NCBI RefSeq assembly: GCF_014699135.1
Contig: NZ_JACOFT010000003.1
Location: forward strand, 558,001-622,000
Length of the DNA: 64,000 nucleotides
Source: Cognatundibacterium aquatile
GTDB taxonomy: Bacteria > Pseudomonadota > Gammaproteobacteria > Burkholderiales > Burkholderiaceae_D
Direction of reading: 5' to 3'
Shown in pieces: positions 9,422-18,104 of the stretch. The notes under the pieces are model-generated. The model had not been told where the DNA came from. It did no database searches and was given only the letters and a program-made list of their open reading frames with translations. Positions within the stretch are counted from its first letter, which is position 1; each line of letters opens with the position of its first letter. A program made the position numbers and the translations under genes.

Positions 9422-10489
9422 ATGCACCGTACCGATGATTTACGCATACGCGAAATGAAAGAACTGGTTCCACCTTCACATTTGATCCGTGAGTTTGCCT
9501 GTTCTGTCAAAGCCTCTGAAACTGCTGCGCACGCACGCACCGCCTTGCACAATATTCTGCACGGCAAAGATGATCGCCTGATGGTGGTGATAGGTCCTTG
9601 CTCGATTCACGATACCAAAGCTGCGATGGAATACGCACGTCGTCTGGCAGAGCAGCGCACGCGTTTTGCCGGTGAGTTAGAAATTGTCATGCGCGTGTAT
9701 TTCGAGAAACCGCGCACCACCGTCGGCTGGAAGGGCTTGATTAACGATCCGTACATGGATAACAGCTTCCGCATCAATGATGGCCTGCGTATCGCACGTG
9801 AACTGCTGCTCAATATCAATGAACTCGGCTTGCCAGCTGGTACGGAATTTCTCGATGTGATCAGCCCGCAGTATATTGCTGACCTGATCAGCTGGGGGGC
9901 CATCGGTGCCCGCACCACAGAATCGCAGGTCCATCGCGAGCTGGCGTCTGGCTTGTCTTGCCCGGTCGGCTTTAAGAATGGCACCGATGGCAATGTCAAA
10001 ATTGCGGTCGATGCGATTAAGGCATCTTCGCAGTCGCATCATTTTTTATCAGTGACAAAAGGCGGTCATTCAGCGATTGTTTCGACCAATGGTAACGAAG
10101 ATTGCCACATTATTCTGCGCGGTGGAAAAACGCCGAATTACGATGCAGCGAGTGTCGATGCGGCCTGCAAGGATATTGCGAAAGCCGGTCTGGCTGCGCG
10201 CCTGATGATCGATGCATCGCATGCCAACAGCTCGAAAAATCCAGCGAACCAGATTCCGGTCTGTGCGGATATTGGCGCTCAGCTTGCTGCTGGTGACACG
10301 CGCATTGTCGGCGTGATGGTTGAGTCACATCTGGTGGCCGGACGTCAGGATCTGGTTCCGGGTCAGGAGCTGGTGTATGGTCAGTCTGTGACCGATGGTT
10401 GTATCGACTGGGATTCCAGTGTCAAGGTATTGGAAGGTCTGGCAGCGGCGGTCAGACAGCGTCGCGTCGTTGAGGCGCAACCAGCGTAA
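9422..10489 (+). CDS. aroG: 3-deoxy-7-phosphoheptulonate (DAHP) synthase, class I
   Basis: First step of the shikimate pathway: phosphoenolpyruvate plus erythrose-4-phosphate to DAHP, in the cytoplasm. The 355-residue length matches AroF/G/H of E. coli. Family motifs are GPCSIHD near the N-terminus, RVYFEKPRTTVGWKG, GARTTESQVHRELASG, SCPVGFKNGTDG and HANSSKNP. ATG 9422 is preceded by AGGAG at 9412-9416; the frame also extends upstream to a TTG without support. Which aromatic amino acid inhibits this isoenzyme cannot be read from the sequence, so the aroG symbol is by general similarity. Confidence 0.95.
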   Translation: MHRTDDLRIREMKELVPPSHLIREFACSVKASETAAHARTALHNILHGKDDRLMVVIGPCSIHDTKAAMEYARRLAEQRTRFAGELEIVMRVYFEKPRTTVGWKGLINDPYMDNSFRINDGLRIARELLLNINELGLPAGTEFLDVISPQYIADLISWGAIGARTTESQVHRELASGLSCPVGFKNGTDGNVKIAVDAIKASSQSHHFLSVTKGGHSAIVSTNGNEDCHIILRGGKTPNYDAASVDAACKDIAKAGLAARLMIDASHANSSKNPANQIPVCADIGAQLAAGDTRIVGVMVESHLVAGRQDLVPGQELVYGQSVTDGCIDWDSSVKVLEGLAAAVRQRRVVEAQPA

Positions 10490-10510
10490 GTGCTGCCTTA
10501 TTGGTGTCTG

Positions 10511-10542
10511 TGACCCTGATCAGAAACGTTTGCTCAGGGTCA
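10511..10542. repeat. Inverted repeat between convergent aroG and protease genes
   Basis: TGACCCTGA (10511-10519) and TCAGGGTCA (10534-10542) are perfect complements. The right arm lies inside the last codons of the minus-strand protease gene. It could help end transcription from either side, but there is no T tract, so function is uncertain. Confidence 0.4.
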
Positions 10543-11149
10543 TCTGATCGCCTTCGCGACGCATTTCCATGCGGTTCAGAAACGACATGCCCAGCAAAGG
10601 CATCGTCAGGCCTGCTTCGATGACGGACGCATCCACCTGATGTAATTCGATGTCACCGATCTTGATCGTATCGAGCTTGATCAGATACGTATTGACGACG
10701 CCACCGGCCGTATTGGCCCGGCCCATGCGCCCCGCTTTGTAATTCAGGCCGATGCGCGTCGCATCAGTTGCAGGCAAAGCGATCAGGCTGGCACCGGTAT
10801 CGACCATCATATTCACACTGACGCCGTTGATCATGGCAGGCGCCATAAAATGCCCGCGATCACCCGCTTTCAGAACCACACTGTTACCGCTGCTGGCGGC
10901 CGAGCGGTGGACGGTTTGCCCCATCACCAGCACGTAGCGTTTGCCGTTGCTGACGATGGTGGCGGATTCGCGATCTGCATCGACCAGTTTGGTGTCGCTG
11001 CTCAGCGCGCTGCCTACCGCATAAGCCTTGGGCGGCGCGCCATCGACAACCAGTATCGCCTTACCCGGGAATAAACCGACCACGCCGACATCCGTTGCGA
11101 AGGACGTCAGTGAACACAATAAAAGAGGCAGCAGGGCAAGGCGTTTCAT
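10520..11149 (-). CDS. Exported retropepsin-like aspartic protease (TIGR02281-type)
   Basis: 209 residues. A signal peptide (MKRLALLPLLLCSLTSFA) is followed by a variable N-terminal region and a retropepsin-like domain with the active-site triplet in MVDTGAS (Asp117 of this start). A single such motif implies that a homodimer forms the active site. The ATG at 11149 is chosen because it begins the signal peptide; the frame extends to 11203 without one. The family is common in proteobacteria, and the substrate is unknown. Convergent with aroG. Confidence 0.82.
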   Translation of the reverse strand: MKRLALLPLLLCSLTSFATDVGVVGLFPGKAILVVDGAPPKAYAVGSALSSDTKLVDADRESATIVSNGKRYVLVMGQTVHRSAASSGNSVVLKAGDRGHFMAPAMINGVSVNMMVDTGASLIALPATDATRIGLNYKAGRMGRANTAGGVVNTYLIKLDTIKIGDIELHQVDASVIEAGLTMPLLGMSFLNRMEMRREGDQMTLSKRF

Positions 11150-11185
11150 GGTGACTTTCGGTGTGAGGTCGGAAGGCGGAACGAA

Positions 11186-11247
11186 GCGGATATCATGGGG
11201 CATCGTGCAATATGGCTCAAGATTGCGCGATATTGCACGATATCCGC
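11186..11247. repeat. Nested inverted repeats in the protease leader / yajQ 3' region
   Basis: Inner arms ATCGTGCAATAT (11202-11213) and ATATTGCACGAT (11230-11241) are perfect 12-mers. Outer arms GCGGATAT (11186-11193) and ATATCCGC (11240-11247) overlap them by two bases. The structure lies downstream of yajQ and upstream of the protease start on the same strand, without a T tract. Function unknown. Confidence 0.5.
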
Positions 11248-11255
11248 GTCAGCAA

Positions 11256-11747
11256 TCAATCGCGGAAGTTATTGAATTCCAGCGGCAAATCTTTGATTTC
11301 CTTGCGCAGTAAAGCCATCGCTGCTTGCAGATCATCGCGCTTCGCGCCCTGAACGCGCACAGCGTCGCCTTGTATGCTGGCTTGCACTTTCATTTTGCTG
11401 TCTTTCAGCACTTTGACAATTTTCTTTGCGTCTTCGGTCTCAATGCCATTTTTGACCTTGATGACTTGCTTGACCTTGTCGCCGCCGATTTTTTCAACTT
11501 TACCGAAATCCAGGAAACGCACATCGACTTTACGTTTTCCCATGGTTTGCGTCAGCTCAGTAATAATCTGATCCAGATGGAATTCTGTATCGCCAAAAAT
11601 CACGACTTCGCGCTCTTTATCTTTGAGTTCGATTTTGGCGCTGGTGCCTTTCATGTCGAAGCGATTGGTGATGACTTTGTTCGATTGCGTGACCGCATTC
11701 TTCACTTCTTCCATGTTTGCTTCAGAGACGGTATCAAATGAGGGCAT
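11256..11747 (-). CDS. yajQ: YajQ-family nucleotide-binding protein
   Basis: 163-residue cytoplasmic protein of the YajQ family. Members bind nucleotides, and a Xanthomonas homologue has been reported as a c-di-GMP effector. The typical opening [19 protein letters not shown] is present, as is the characteristic FDMKGT segment. The start at 11747 is fixed by the MPSF family N-terminus and an AAGGAAG ribosome binding site. Whether this protein binds c-di-GMP here is not visible. Confidence 0.93.
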   Translation of the reverse strand: MPSFDTVSEANMEEVKNAVTQSNKVITNRFDMKGTSAKIELKDKEREVVIFGDTEFHLDQIITELTQTMGKRKVDVRFLDFGKVEKIGGDKVKQVIKVKNGIETEDAKKIVKVLKDSKMKVQASIQGDAVRVQGAKRDDLQAAMALLRKEIKDLPLEFNNFRD

Positions 11748-11819
11748 AGTGCTTCCTTGGTGAAATAAATAAACGTGCGTCATTTTATCAAATGCGCGGC
11801 TGTCACAAAGCGCAGCAGC

Positions 11820-11825
11820 TATAAT
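11820..11825 (+). promoter_or_regulatory. Candidate -10 element directly before murB
   Basis: An exact TATAAT ends 9 bases before the murB ATG (11835). A start of transcription at the usual distance would leave only a few untranslated bases. There is no good -35 at 16-18 bases and no Shine-Dalgarno sequence. Confidence 0.4.
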
Positions 11826-11834
11826 TTGCACCCT

Positions 11835-12863
11835 ATGACGACGAATCTTTCTTTTTCCCGCGATGTTTCGCTGCAACCGTACAATACTTTTGGCATTGCG
11901 GCGCAGGCGAATTACTTTTTATCCATCACCAACATTGAGCAGTTACGCGCGTTGCGCGCTGATCCGGCGATCGCTGCAATGCCGCGTCTGATCTTGGGGG
12001 GCGGCAGTAATCTGGTGTTGTCGGATCAGGTCGATGCGCTGGTGCTGAAGATGGATTTACTCGGCAAATCCATCGTCGGTGAAGATGCTGAATTTGTTTA
12101 TGTGCAGGCGCAGGCCGGTGAAAACTGGCACGCTTTCGTGCAATGGACGCTGGCGCTGGGCCTGGGCGGGCTGGAAAATTTATCCCTGATTCCCGGCACG
12201 GTTGGCGCGGCACCGATACAGAATATCGGCGCGTATGGCATGGAAGTGCAGGATGCTTTGTTTCAGCTAGAAGCATTTGATTTTGCCACTGGCGAGATGC
12301 TGGTGCTGGATAAGGCTGCGTGCCAATTTGCCTACCGCGACAGTATTTTCAAACATGCGCTGAAAGACCGCGTGGCAATCACCAGCGTGCAGTTTGCGTT
12401 ACCTAAACAATGGCAGCCAAAAATCGGCTATGCCGATGTCGCCAGATATCTGCAACTGCAAGCGATCAGCGCACCTTCGCCACGCGCAATCAGCGATGCG
12501 ATTATCGCGATACGTCAGGCGAAATTACCCGATCCACAGGTGATCGGTAATGCCGGCAGTTTTTTCAAAAATCCGTTGGTGAGCGCGGCACAGCGCGATG
12601 CGCTGTTGCTGAACTATCCTGATCTGGTCAGTTATCCGCAAGCGTCCGGCGAGTACAAACTGGCGGCAGGCTGGCTGATAGAGCGTTGCGGCTGGAAAGG
12701 AAAAAATCTGGGACGTGCCGGTGTCTATGAAAAACAGGCCTTGGTGCTGGTGAACCGGGGCGGTGCAAGCGGAGTAGAAGTGCGCGCGCTGGCGCAGGCA
12801 GTGCAGGCCGATGTGTTAGCGACGTTTGCAGTGACGCTGGAAATTGAACCGGTGTTTGTCTGA
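11835..12863 (+). CDS. murB: UDP-N-acetylenolpyruvoylglucosamine reductase MurB
   Basis: FAD enzyme reducing UDP-GlcNAc-enolpyruvate to UDP-MurNAc in peptidoglycan precursor synthesis. 342 residues, type I MurB length. Visible motifs are the N-terminal NTFGIAA, the FAD-binding [28 protein letters not shown], the YRDSIFK substrate-binding segment, [10 protein letters not shown] and [12 protein letters not shown]. The ATG at 11835 is used; the open frame starts further upstream, but homology begins here. There is no Shine-Dalgarno motif and a TATAAT lies just in front, so the message may be nearly leaderless. Confidence 0.95.
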   Translation: MTTNLSFSRDVSLQPYNTFGIAAQANYFLSITNIEQLRALRADPAIAAMPRLILGGGSNLVLSDQVDALVLKMDLLGKSIVGEDAEFVYVQAQAGENWHAFVQWTLALGLGGLENLSLIPGTVGAAPIQNIGAYGMEVQDALFQLEAFDFATGEMLVLDKAACQFAYRDSIFKHALKDRVAITSVQFALPKQWQPKIGYADVARYLQLQAISAPSPRAISDAIIAIRQAKLPDPQVIGNAGSFFKNPLVSAAQRDALLLNYPDLVSYPQASGEYKLAAGWLIERCGWKGKNLGRAGVYEKQALVLVNRGGASGVEVRALAQAVQADVLATFAVTLEIEPVFV

Positions 12864-12899
12864 TTTTTTGTCTGATTATTTCTCTGCAGATTGTGCTGG

Positions 12900-12930
12900 C
12901 TGGCGCTTTGACGTATGCGCCGGTTTTTTC
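12900..12930 (+). terminator. Intrinsic terminator after murB
   Basis: Stem CTGGCGC / GCGCCGG (12900-12906 with 12917-12923, one G-T pair), 10-base loop, then six T. It lies just before the palindromic element at 12941. Confidence 0.7.
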
Positions 12931-12940
12931 TGTCAATACG

Positions 12941-13023
12941 GATACTCCCCCTCTTTTTTAATGAAATCGCCTTTATCTCAGCATAAATAAAGGGCTTAAA
13001 AATATACTGGGGGGAGTATATTT
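12941..13023. repeat. Palindromic intergenic element, copy A
   Basis: One of four related elements in this window. The left arm ATACTCCCCC (12942-12951) is the exact complement of GGGGGAGTAT (13010-13019). The right part is itself a palindrome with 9-bp arms around six G (13000-13023). Between them is a small hairpin-forming core (CCTTTAT ... ATAAAGG) shared with copy C. It lies between the convergent murB and the minus-strand gene ending at 13117. Confidence 0.75.
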
Positions 13024-13116
13024 AAGGCATATTCGGGCAAATTCAGAGCTATTCCGGTATGCGTTGGCATGAATTGGTTTCGTTGGCAGTTTTGCGCCGT
13101 GTGTTGTGTACAACTT

Positions 13117-13749
13117 TCAGCGATCGCAACCCATGCTTTTTAAATCCTTGTCGGCGTTGCCCGCGTTGCCTGCCTGACGCAGGCTGACCAGCGCTTCACG
13201 CACCTTATCGCACATTGCTTTTTTGCGCGCTGCTTCGCCATTGTCGGGCGCACTTGCCGATGCGGCTTTTTCGTTGGCAGCCGGTGCCGAGGCCGACGCT
13301 GGTGTCGCTGGCGCAGCTGGTACTGCTGGTTTTGCGGCATTCATTGCACGCTGTTTTTCATCCATGCATTCTTTTTCAACCGCCGCCCGTACATCCGCAG
13401 CATTGCCACGTTGCGCGTAAATTTCATTGATCAGTTTCTTGCGCTCTTCGGTGCCGGCTTCAGACAAAACACGCTCTTGCGTCGCACCGGCTTCACGCAT
13501 CCAGATAATTTTTTTGGCGTCTTCACCACGCAAGCGACACGACGCATCGACCACCGGTTTATTCGTATTGTCTGTGATGGCGAGCTTGCCTAAGATCTGC
13601 TCTTTCTGGCCTTTGTCGCAGGGTTTGTCCTGATATGAATTGCCGCAGCGATACAGGGTTTGCGCCTGCGCACCCGTTGTCATACTGAGAACCAGCAGCA
13701 AGCTGCCGAGCACGGTTGAGGCTGAGAATAGTTCGCGTCGTGTCTTCAT
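13117..13749 (-). CDS. Exported DUF4124-like protein
   Basis: 210 residues. A signal peptide ends near ...TTGAQA, and a short Cys-containing segment (TLYRCGNSYQDKPC) is typical of DUF4124 domains. A charged helical region and an Ala/Pro-rich stretch (about 145-180) follow. Likely periplasmic; function unknown. ATG 13749 is preceded by AGGAG; the frame continues upstream without support. A second DUF4124 protein is encoded at 21059-21646. Confidence 0.8.
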   Translation of the reverse strand: MKTRRELFSASTVLGSLLLVLSMTTGAQAQTLYRCGNSYQDKPCDKGQKEQILGKLAITDNTNKPVVDASCRLRGEDAKKIIWMREAGATQERVLSEAGTEERKKLINEIYAQRGNAADVRAAVEKECMDEKQRAMNAAKPAVPAAPATPASASAPAANEKAASASAPDNGEAARKKAMCDKVREALVSLRQAGNAGNADKDLKSMGCDR

Positions 13750-13772
13750 AGTGACTCCTGTAGTCCAAATGC

Positions 13773-13799
13773 AGAGAGGTGCCATCCGTGCACCTCTCT
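13773..13799 (-). terminator. Hairpin after uup
   Basis: Perfect 10-bp stem AGAGAGGTGC / GCACCTCTCT with a 7-base loop, in the gap between uup and the downstream minus-strand gene. It lacks a long T tract on the minus strand, so it may be a weak terminator or a processing site. Confidence 0.4.
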
Positions 13800-13819
13800 T
13801 TGCTTTACTGCGGTTGGAT

Positions 13820-15736
13820 TCAGCCTTTACTTCTGGCTTCGATGGTTTCCCATTTATCCAGCGCTGTCAGCAATTCCTCATCGATCTCGGCAAAGCGCGC
13901 ATTCAATTTATTTGCTTCGTCCGGTCCATTTTTATACAAGTCAGCATCGGCGAGTTGCGCGGTAATCGCAGCTTGCTCCGCTTCCAGTTGCGCGATCAGC
14001 TTAGGCAATTCTTCTAACTCGCGTTGCTCTTTGTAGCTGAGCTTTTTGGCTTTCGCGGCGGCGGGTACATTTGCGGTCGCTGCTGTATTGGCGACATTGG
14101 CGGTTGGTTTGCTGTCCGCTTTCGCCGCGGATTTGGCGACGGAATTGCTGTAACGTTCCCAGTCGCTGTAACCGCCGATATATTCGCGCCACTGACCTTC
14201 ACCTTCAGAGACGATCACCTGTGTGACGACGTTGTCGAGGAAGGTTCGGTCATGGCTGACCAGGAAAACGGTGCCGGTATATTCTTCGAGCAATTCTTCG
14301 AGTAATTCCAGCGTGTCGATATCAAGATCATTCGTCGGTTCATCGAGCACCAAGACGTTGGCTGGTTTGGCGAACAGGCGCGCCAGCAACAGGCGATTGC
14401 GTTCGCCGCCGGACAAAGATTTGACCGGTGAACGGGCGCGTTCCGGTGCAAACAGGAAATCGCCCAGATACGACATCACATGTTTGCGCTGACCGTTGAT
14501 CTCAACAAAATCACTGCCCGGTGCAATCGTTTCTGCCAGACTCATTTCATCGTTTAACTGTGCCCGCATCTGATCGAAATACGCGATCTGCAATTTGCTG
14601 CCTTGTTTGATGGTGCCGCTATCCGGTGTTTCCTGACCGAGTATCAGTTTCAGCAAGGTGGTTTTACCGGCGCCGTTCTGACCGATCAGACCGATCTTAT
14701 CGCCGCGCATGATGATGCTGGAAAAATCTCTGACGATGACTTTCTCGCCAAACGATTTGCTGACGTTTTCCAGCTCGGCGACGATCTTGCCGGAACGCTC
14801 GCCCGTGGTGACATCGAGCTTGACCTGGCCTTGCAATTCACGTCGCGCGCTGCGTGCCAGACGCAATTGTTCCAGACGTTTGACGCGACCTTCATCGCGC
14901 ACGCGGCGCGCTTTCACACCTTTGCGTATCCAGATTTCTTCCTGCGCTAAAAATTTATCAAACTTGGCGTTTTCGACTTCTTCATTTTCCAGCTGTTCTG
15001 CTTTGCGGGTCTGATAAGTGGTGAAGTTGCCGGGATACGAAGTCAGCTTGCCGCGATCGAGTTCCACGATGCGGGTCGCTACATTGTCGAGGAAACTACG
15101 GTCATGCGTGATGAACAGTACGCTGCCTTTGAAATCTTTCAGCAAACCTTCGAGCCATTGAATAGAGGAAAAATCCAGATGATTGGTCGGCTCATCGAGC
15201 AACAATACATCCGGCGCACTGACCAGCGCGCAGGCCAGCGCCACCCGCTTTTTCATCCCGCCTGACAATGTACCCATAATCGCGTCTTTACCGAGATTGA
15301 GTTTATCCAGCGTGGTTTCGACTTTATTGCCCAGGCTCCAGGCGTCGGCGGCATCCAGCTTGACCTGAATGTCATGCATACGCTCCATCAGCGCATCATC
15401 ATTGTCGCCACCGAATTGGCCGGTCAGGCTTTCATATTCTTGCAACAGCGCAGGCAATTCACCGAGACCGGAAGCCACCGCGTCAAACACGCTGATGTTC
15501 TGGTCAAATTGCGGTTCCTGTTCCACATACGCGATTTTCAGACCTTGTTGCTGCACCAGCAGGCCATCATCGATTTTTGAAGTGCGGGCGATAATTTTCA
15601 GCAAAGAAGATTTGCCGGTGCCGTTACGGCCGATCAGACCGACGCGCTCGCCGGTTTCAAGGGAAAACTCTGCATGATCGAGCAGAGCAACGTGACCGAA
15701 TGCCAATTGGGCATCGCTTAATGAGATAACTGCCAT
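13820..15736 (-). CDS. uup: ABC-F ATPase Uup
   Basis: 638 residues, two ABC ATPase domains and no membrane helices, as in ABC-F proteins acting on ribosomes or nucleic acid. First domain: Walker A GRNGTGKSS, signature LSGGMKKR, Walker B with LLLDEPTNHLD. Second domain: GQNGAGKTT, LSGGERNR, LVLDEPTNDLD. A C-terminal coiled coil (about 560-638) follows a low-complexity Ala/Lys linker, which identifies Uup rather than EttA or YheS. It starts with ATG after an AGGT element. E. coli Uup is tied to ribosome assembly and to the stability of tandem repeats. Confidence 0.93.
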   Translation of the reverse strand: MAVISLSDAQLAFGHVALLDHAEFSLETGERVGLIGRNGTGKSSLLKIIARTSKIDDGLLVQQQGLKIAYVEQEPQFDQNISVFDAVASGLGELPALLQEYESLTGQFGGDNDDALMERMHDIQVKLDAADAWSLGNKVETTLDKLNLGKDAIMGTLSGGMKKRVALACALVSAPDVLLLDEPTNHLDFSSIQWLEGLLKDFKGSVLFITHDRSFLDNVATRIVELDRGKLTSYPGNFTTYQTRKAEQLENEEVENAKFDKFLAQEEIWIRKGVKARRVRDEGRVKRLEQLRLARSARRELQGQVKLDVTTGERSGKIVAELENVSKSFGEKVIVRDFSSIIMRGDKIGLIGQNGAGKTTLLKLILGQETPDSGTIKQGSKLQIAYFDQMRAQLNDEMSLAETIAPGSDFVEINGQRKHVMSYLGDFLFAPERARSPVKSLSGGERNRLLLARLFAKPANVLVLDEPTNDLDIDTLELLEELLEEYTGTVFLVSHDRTFLDNVVTQVIVSEGEGQWREYIGGYSDWERYSNSVAKSAAKADSKPTANVANTAATANVPAAAKAKKLSYKEQRELEELPKLIAQLEAEQAAITAQLADADLYKNGPDEANKLNARFAEIDEELLTALDKWETIEARSKG

Positions 15737-15863
15737 AAATACCTGTGAGATCAGTACGGCAGATCATGCCGGACTACATTGGAGAAAACCCGTATTGTAC
15801 GACAGGCAGCGCAGCGCTTAGCGATCTTGATTCGTCTTTGACTGAAGCTTGATACGGCCTTGA

Positions 15864-15892
15864 TTGATTGTTAGGGGCTGCTCAGGTAAGAT
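15864..15892 (+). promoter_or_regulatory. Candidate promoter of tRNA-Arg
   Basis: TTGATT (15864-15869), 17 bases, TAAGAT (15887-15892). A transcript would start near 15900, about 35 bases before the tRNA. Confidence 0.5.
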
Positions 15893-15903
15893 GGCGGGCT
15901 TGC

Positions 15904-15926
15904 TGAACAGCGCCTGTCGCTGTTCA
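15904..15926 (+). repeat. Hairpin in the tRNA-Arg 5' leader
   Basis: Perfect 9-bp stem TGAACAGCG / CGCTGTTCA with a 5-base loop, ending 8 bases before the mature tRNA 5' end. It could be a precursor-processing feature. Confidence 0.5.
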
Positions 15927-15934
15927 CACCGTGT

Positions 15935-16009
15935 CTCGCCGTAGTTCAATGGATAGAACGTATGCCTCCTAAGCGTAAGATACAGGTTCGATTCCTGTCG
16001 GCGGGACCA
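15935..16009 (+). tRNA. tRNA-Arg (anticodon CCT)
   Basis: Full cloverleaf: 7-bp acceptor (15935-15941 with 15999-16005, one G-T), D stem GTTC/GAAC, anticodon stem TATGC/GCGTA with loop CTCCTAA, anticodon CCT at 15968-15970, T stem ACAGG/CCTGT with TTCGATT loop, discriminator A and encoded CCA. It reads AGG codons. The D arm and T arm resemble E. coli tRNA-Arg(CCT). Confidence 0.97.
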
Positions 16010-16030
16010 GTCCTGGCACATCTCATTCCT

Positions 16031-16065
16031 CAACGTAATCAAAGTAATCAACGTAAACAACGTAC
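16031..16065. repeat. 9-bp tandem repeat after the tRNA
   Basis: Nearly four units of CAACGTAAT-like sequence (CAACGTAAT, CAAAGTAAT, CAACGTAAA, CAACGTAC), starting 22 bases after the tRNA 3' end. Function unknown. Confidence 0.6.
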
Positions 16066-16409
16066 TTTTCCCTCTGTTGTTGTGATTAGCGGTCAGCGTT
16101 GATCGCAAACGATGCGCGGCTGATTCGTTAAATATTATTTCCTACTGGCAATCAGCCATTGCTGCGGCTGAATATCCTATAGAATCAAACGATTGCACTC
16201 ATAAACATAAAAACAATGCAACGCTGATTTTTAATCATCTATCAAATTTAGCGATGTTATTCCGGTGGCTTTTTTCAGCTTATTTTTCGCTTTTAGCGGC
16301 ATGCGCACTTTCAGCCACGAGCGTGGCGGCCAGAGCGCTCCTTCACGGTCCCAGCGCAGTGGGCTGATTCAGCCATCATCACTGAGTATCAAACATAAAG
16401 AGCACCGTC
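16066..16409. other. Non-coding gap upstream of the chemoreceptor gene
   Basis: No coding region, terminator or strong promoter is recognised here. The stretch holds A/T-rich segments and presumably the promoter of the PAS/MCP gene. I looked for a flagellar sigma-28-like promoter and found no convincing match. Confidence 0.5.
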
Positions 16410-18104
16410 ATGAACCAGTCCAGTATCTCTCGCCAGAATGCCTTGATCGAAGCGCTCAACCGCGTGCAGGCGATTATCGAATTTGATCTGCAAGGCAATA
16501 TCCTGCATGCGAATGAATTATTTCTTTCAACGATGGGCTACACGCGTGACGAAGTGGTCGGCCAGCATCATAAGATTTTTTGCGAACCGGCTTATGTCAA
16601 CGGCATAGGATATAGCCAGTTCTGGAGTAAGTTAGCCAAGGGCGAAACTTATTCGGGTGAATTTCATCGCTACGGAAAAGACGGCAAAACAGTCTGGTTA
16701 CATGCGTCTTACAACCCCATCATGGGCGACGATGGCAAGCCCGCACGCATCGTCAAATTTGCGACCGACATTACCGCTGAAAAATTACGACGCGCGAACG
16801 ATGAGGGAAAAATCAATGCGATAGACCGCGCGCAAGCGGTTGTTGAATTTTCTCTTGATGGCAGAGTGTTAGCTGCGAATCAGAATTTTCTGCAGATTTT
16901 CGGCTACAACATCGAACAGATAACGGGGCAACATCATCGTCTTTTTTGCACGCAGGACGAAGCGCGTTCTGTCGAATATCTGAATTTCTGGGAACGCCTC
17001 GGGCGTGGTGAATTTGATGCCGGTGTGTATCGGCGGCTCGATGTGCATGGCAAGGATGTCTGGATACAGGCGTCGTACAACCCGGTGTTTGATCCGGATG
17101 GCAAACCATACAAGATCGTGAAGTTTGCGACCGATATTACGGAGCTGCGTACCAGGCAGGCAGAATCTGAGGGCAAGCAAAATGCGATTTCCCGTTCGCA
17201 AGCGGTGATTGAATTCGATTTGCAGGGAAATATCCTGACGGCGAATGCTAATTTTTTGCGTACTTTTGGTTTTACCGAACAGGAAATCATCGGCCAGCAC
17301 CATAAAATTTTTTGTGAAGCCGCACTGGTCAAATCGCTGGAATACCGTCATTTCTGGGCGGATCTGGCGGACGGCCAGTTTAAAAGCGGGCGCTATAAAC
17401 GGATAGGAAAACACGACGCAGAAGTCTGGATACAGGCAACCTACAATCCTATCCTCGATCTGGAAGGCAAACCGTACAAGGTCGTGAAATATGCGGTGGA
17501 TATTACCGAGCAGGTGGATAGAGAAAACCTGATTTCAGAAAAAGTTGAATCGATCACGCGCATACTCGATGAACTGTCCGCATCAATCGACAGTATTTCC
17601 AAGAGTTCTGAACACTCGAATGATCTGGCGCAGAAAACGCAGCAACATGCGGCCGACGGCAGCGGTGTGCTGAAGCGTTCGCAAGAAGCGATACAGGCGA
17701 TACAGAAATCGTCAAACGACATCAACGAAATTATCAACACGATTGCCGATATAGCGAGCCAGACCAATTTGCTGGCGTTTAATGCGGCGATCGAAGCCGC
17801 ACGCGCTGGCGAGCAAGGGCTGGGCTTTTCTGTGGTCGCTGACGAAGTGCGTAAGCTGGCAGAGAAATCGACGCTGGCAGCACGCGAGATCGCCAAGTTG
17901 ATCACACAAACCGTGACGCGGGTGGATGAGGGCGGGCGCTTGTCGGAACAGGTCGGCGATTCGTTTGCACGGATTCTCGATTCAATGAATAACACCACGC
18001 AATCGATCGCCGCTATTTACGGCGCGACCAGCGAGCAGGCGGATGCGACCCGCAACGTCGTGAACTTGCTCAACGAATTGAATCAATCGACGGAGCGCCT
18101 GTGA
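16410..18104 (+). CDS. Soluble triple-PAS methyl-accepting chemotaxis protein
   Basis: 564 residues with no membrane helix. Three PAS domains occupy about 12-115, 137-240 and 259-365. They are clearly internal duplicates: each has a (V/I)(V/I)EF(D/S)L opening, a GQHH(K/R)(I/L)FC block and ends with a (F/Y)A(T/V)DIT motif. A short MCP signalling domain follows, with the conserved tip IADIASQTNLLAFNAAIEAA. There is no C-terminal methyltransferase-tethering pentapeptide. It is probably a cytoplasmic redox, oxygen or ligand sensor. Its stop overlaps the next gene (GTGA), a CheW-type adaptor, so the two likely work together. Confidence 0.9.
   Translation: MNQSSISRQNALIEALNRVQAIIEFDLQGNILHANELFLSTMGYTRDEVVGQHHKIFCEPAYVNGIGYSQFWSKLAKGETYSGEFHRYGKDGKTVWLHASYNPIMGDDGKPARIVKFATDITAEKLRRANDEGKINAIDRAQAVVEFSLDGRVLAANQNFLQIFGYNIEQITGQHHRLFCTQDEARSVEYLNFWERLGRGEFDAGVYRRLDVHGKDVWIQASYNPVFDPDGKPYKIVKFATDITELRTRQAESEGKQNAISRSQAVIEFDLQGNILTANANFLRTFGFTEQEIIGQHHKIFCEAALVKSLEYRHFWADLADGQFKSGRYKRIGKHDAEVWIQATYNPILDLEGKPYKVVKYAVDITEQVDRENLISEKVESITRILDELSASIDSISKSSEHSNDLAQKTQQHAADGSGVLKRSQEAIQAIQKSSNDINEIINTIADIASQTNLLAFNAAIEAARAGEQGLGFSVVADEVRKLAEKSTLAAREIAKLITQTVTRVDEGGRLSEQVGDSFARILDSMNNTTQSIAAIYGATSEQADATRNVVNLLNELNQSTERL

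Noticed and set aside
15818-16108. 96-codon minus-strand ORF across the tRNA-Arg gene
   Set aside because: It is the antisense of a tRNA; the peptide segment (SRRQESNLYLTLRRHTF) is a familiar spurious translation of tRNA genes.
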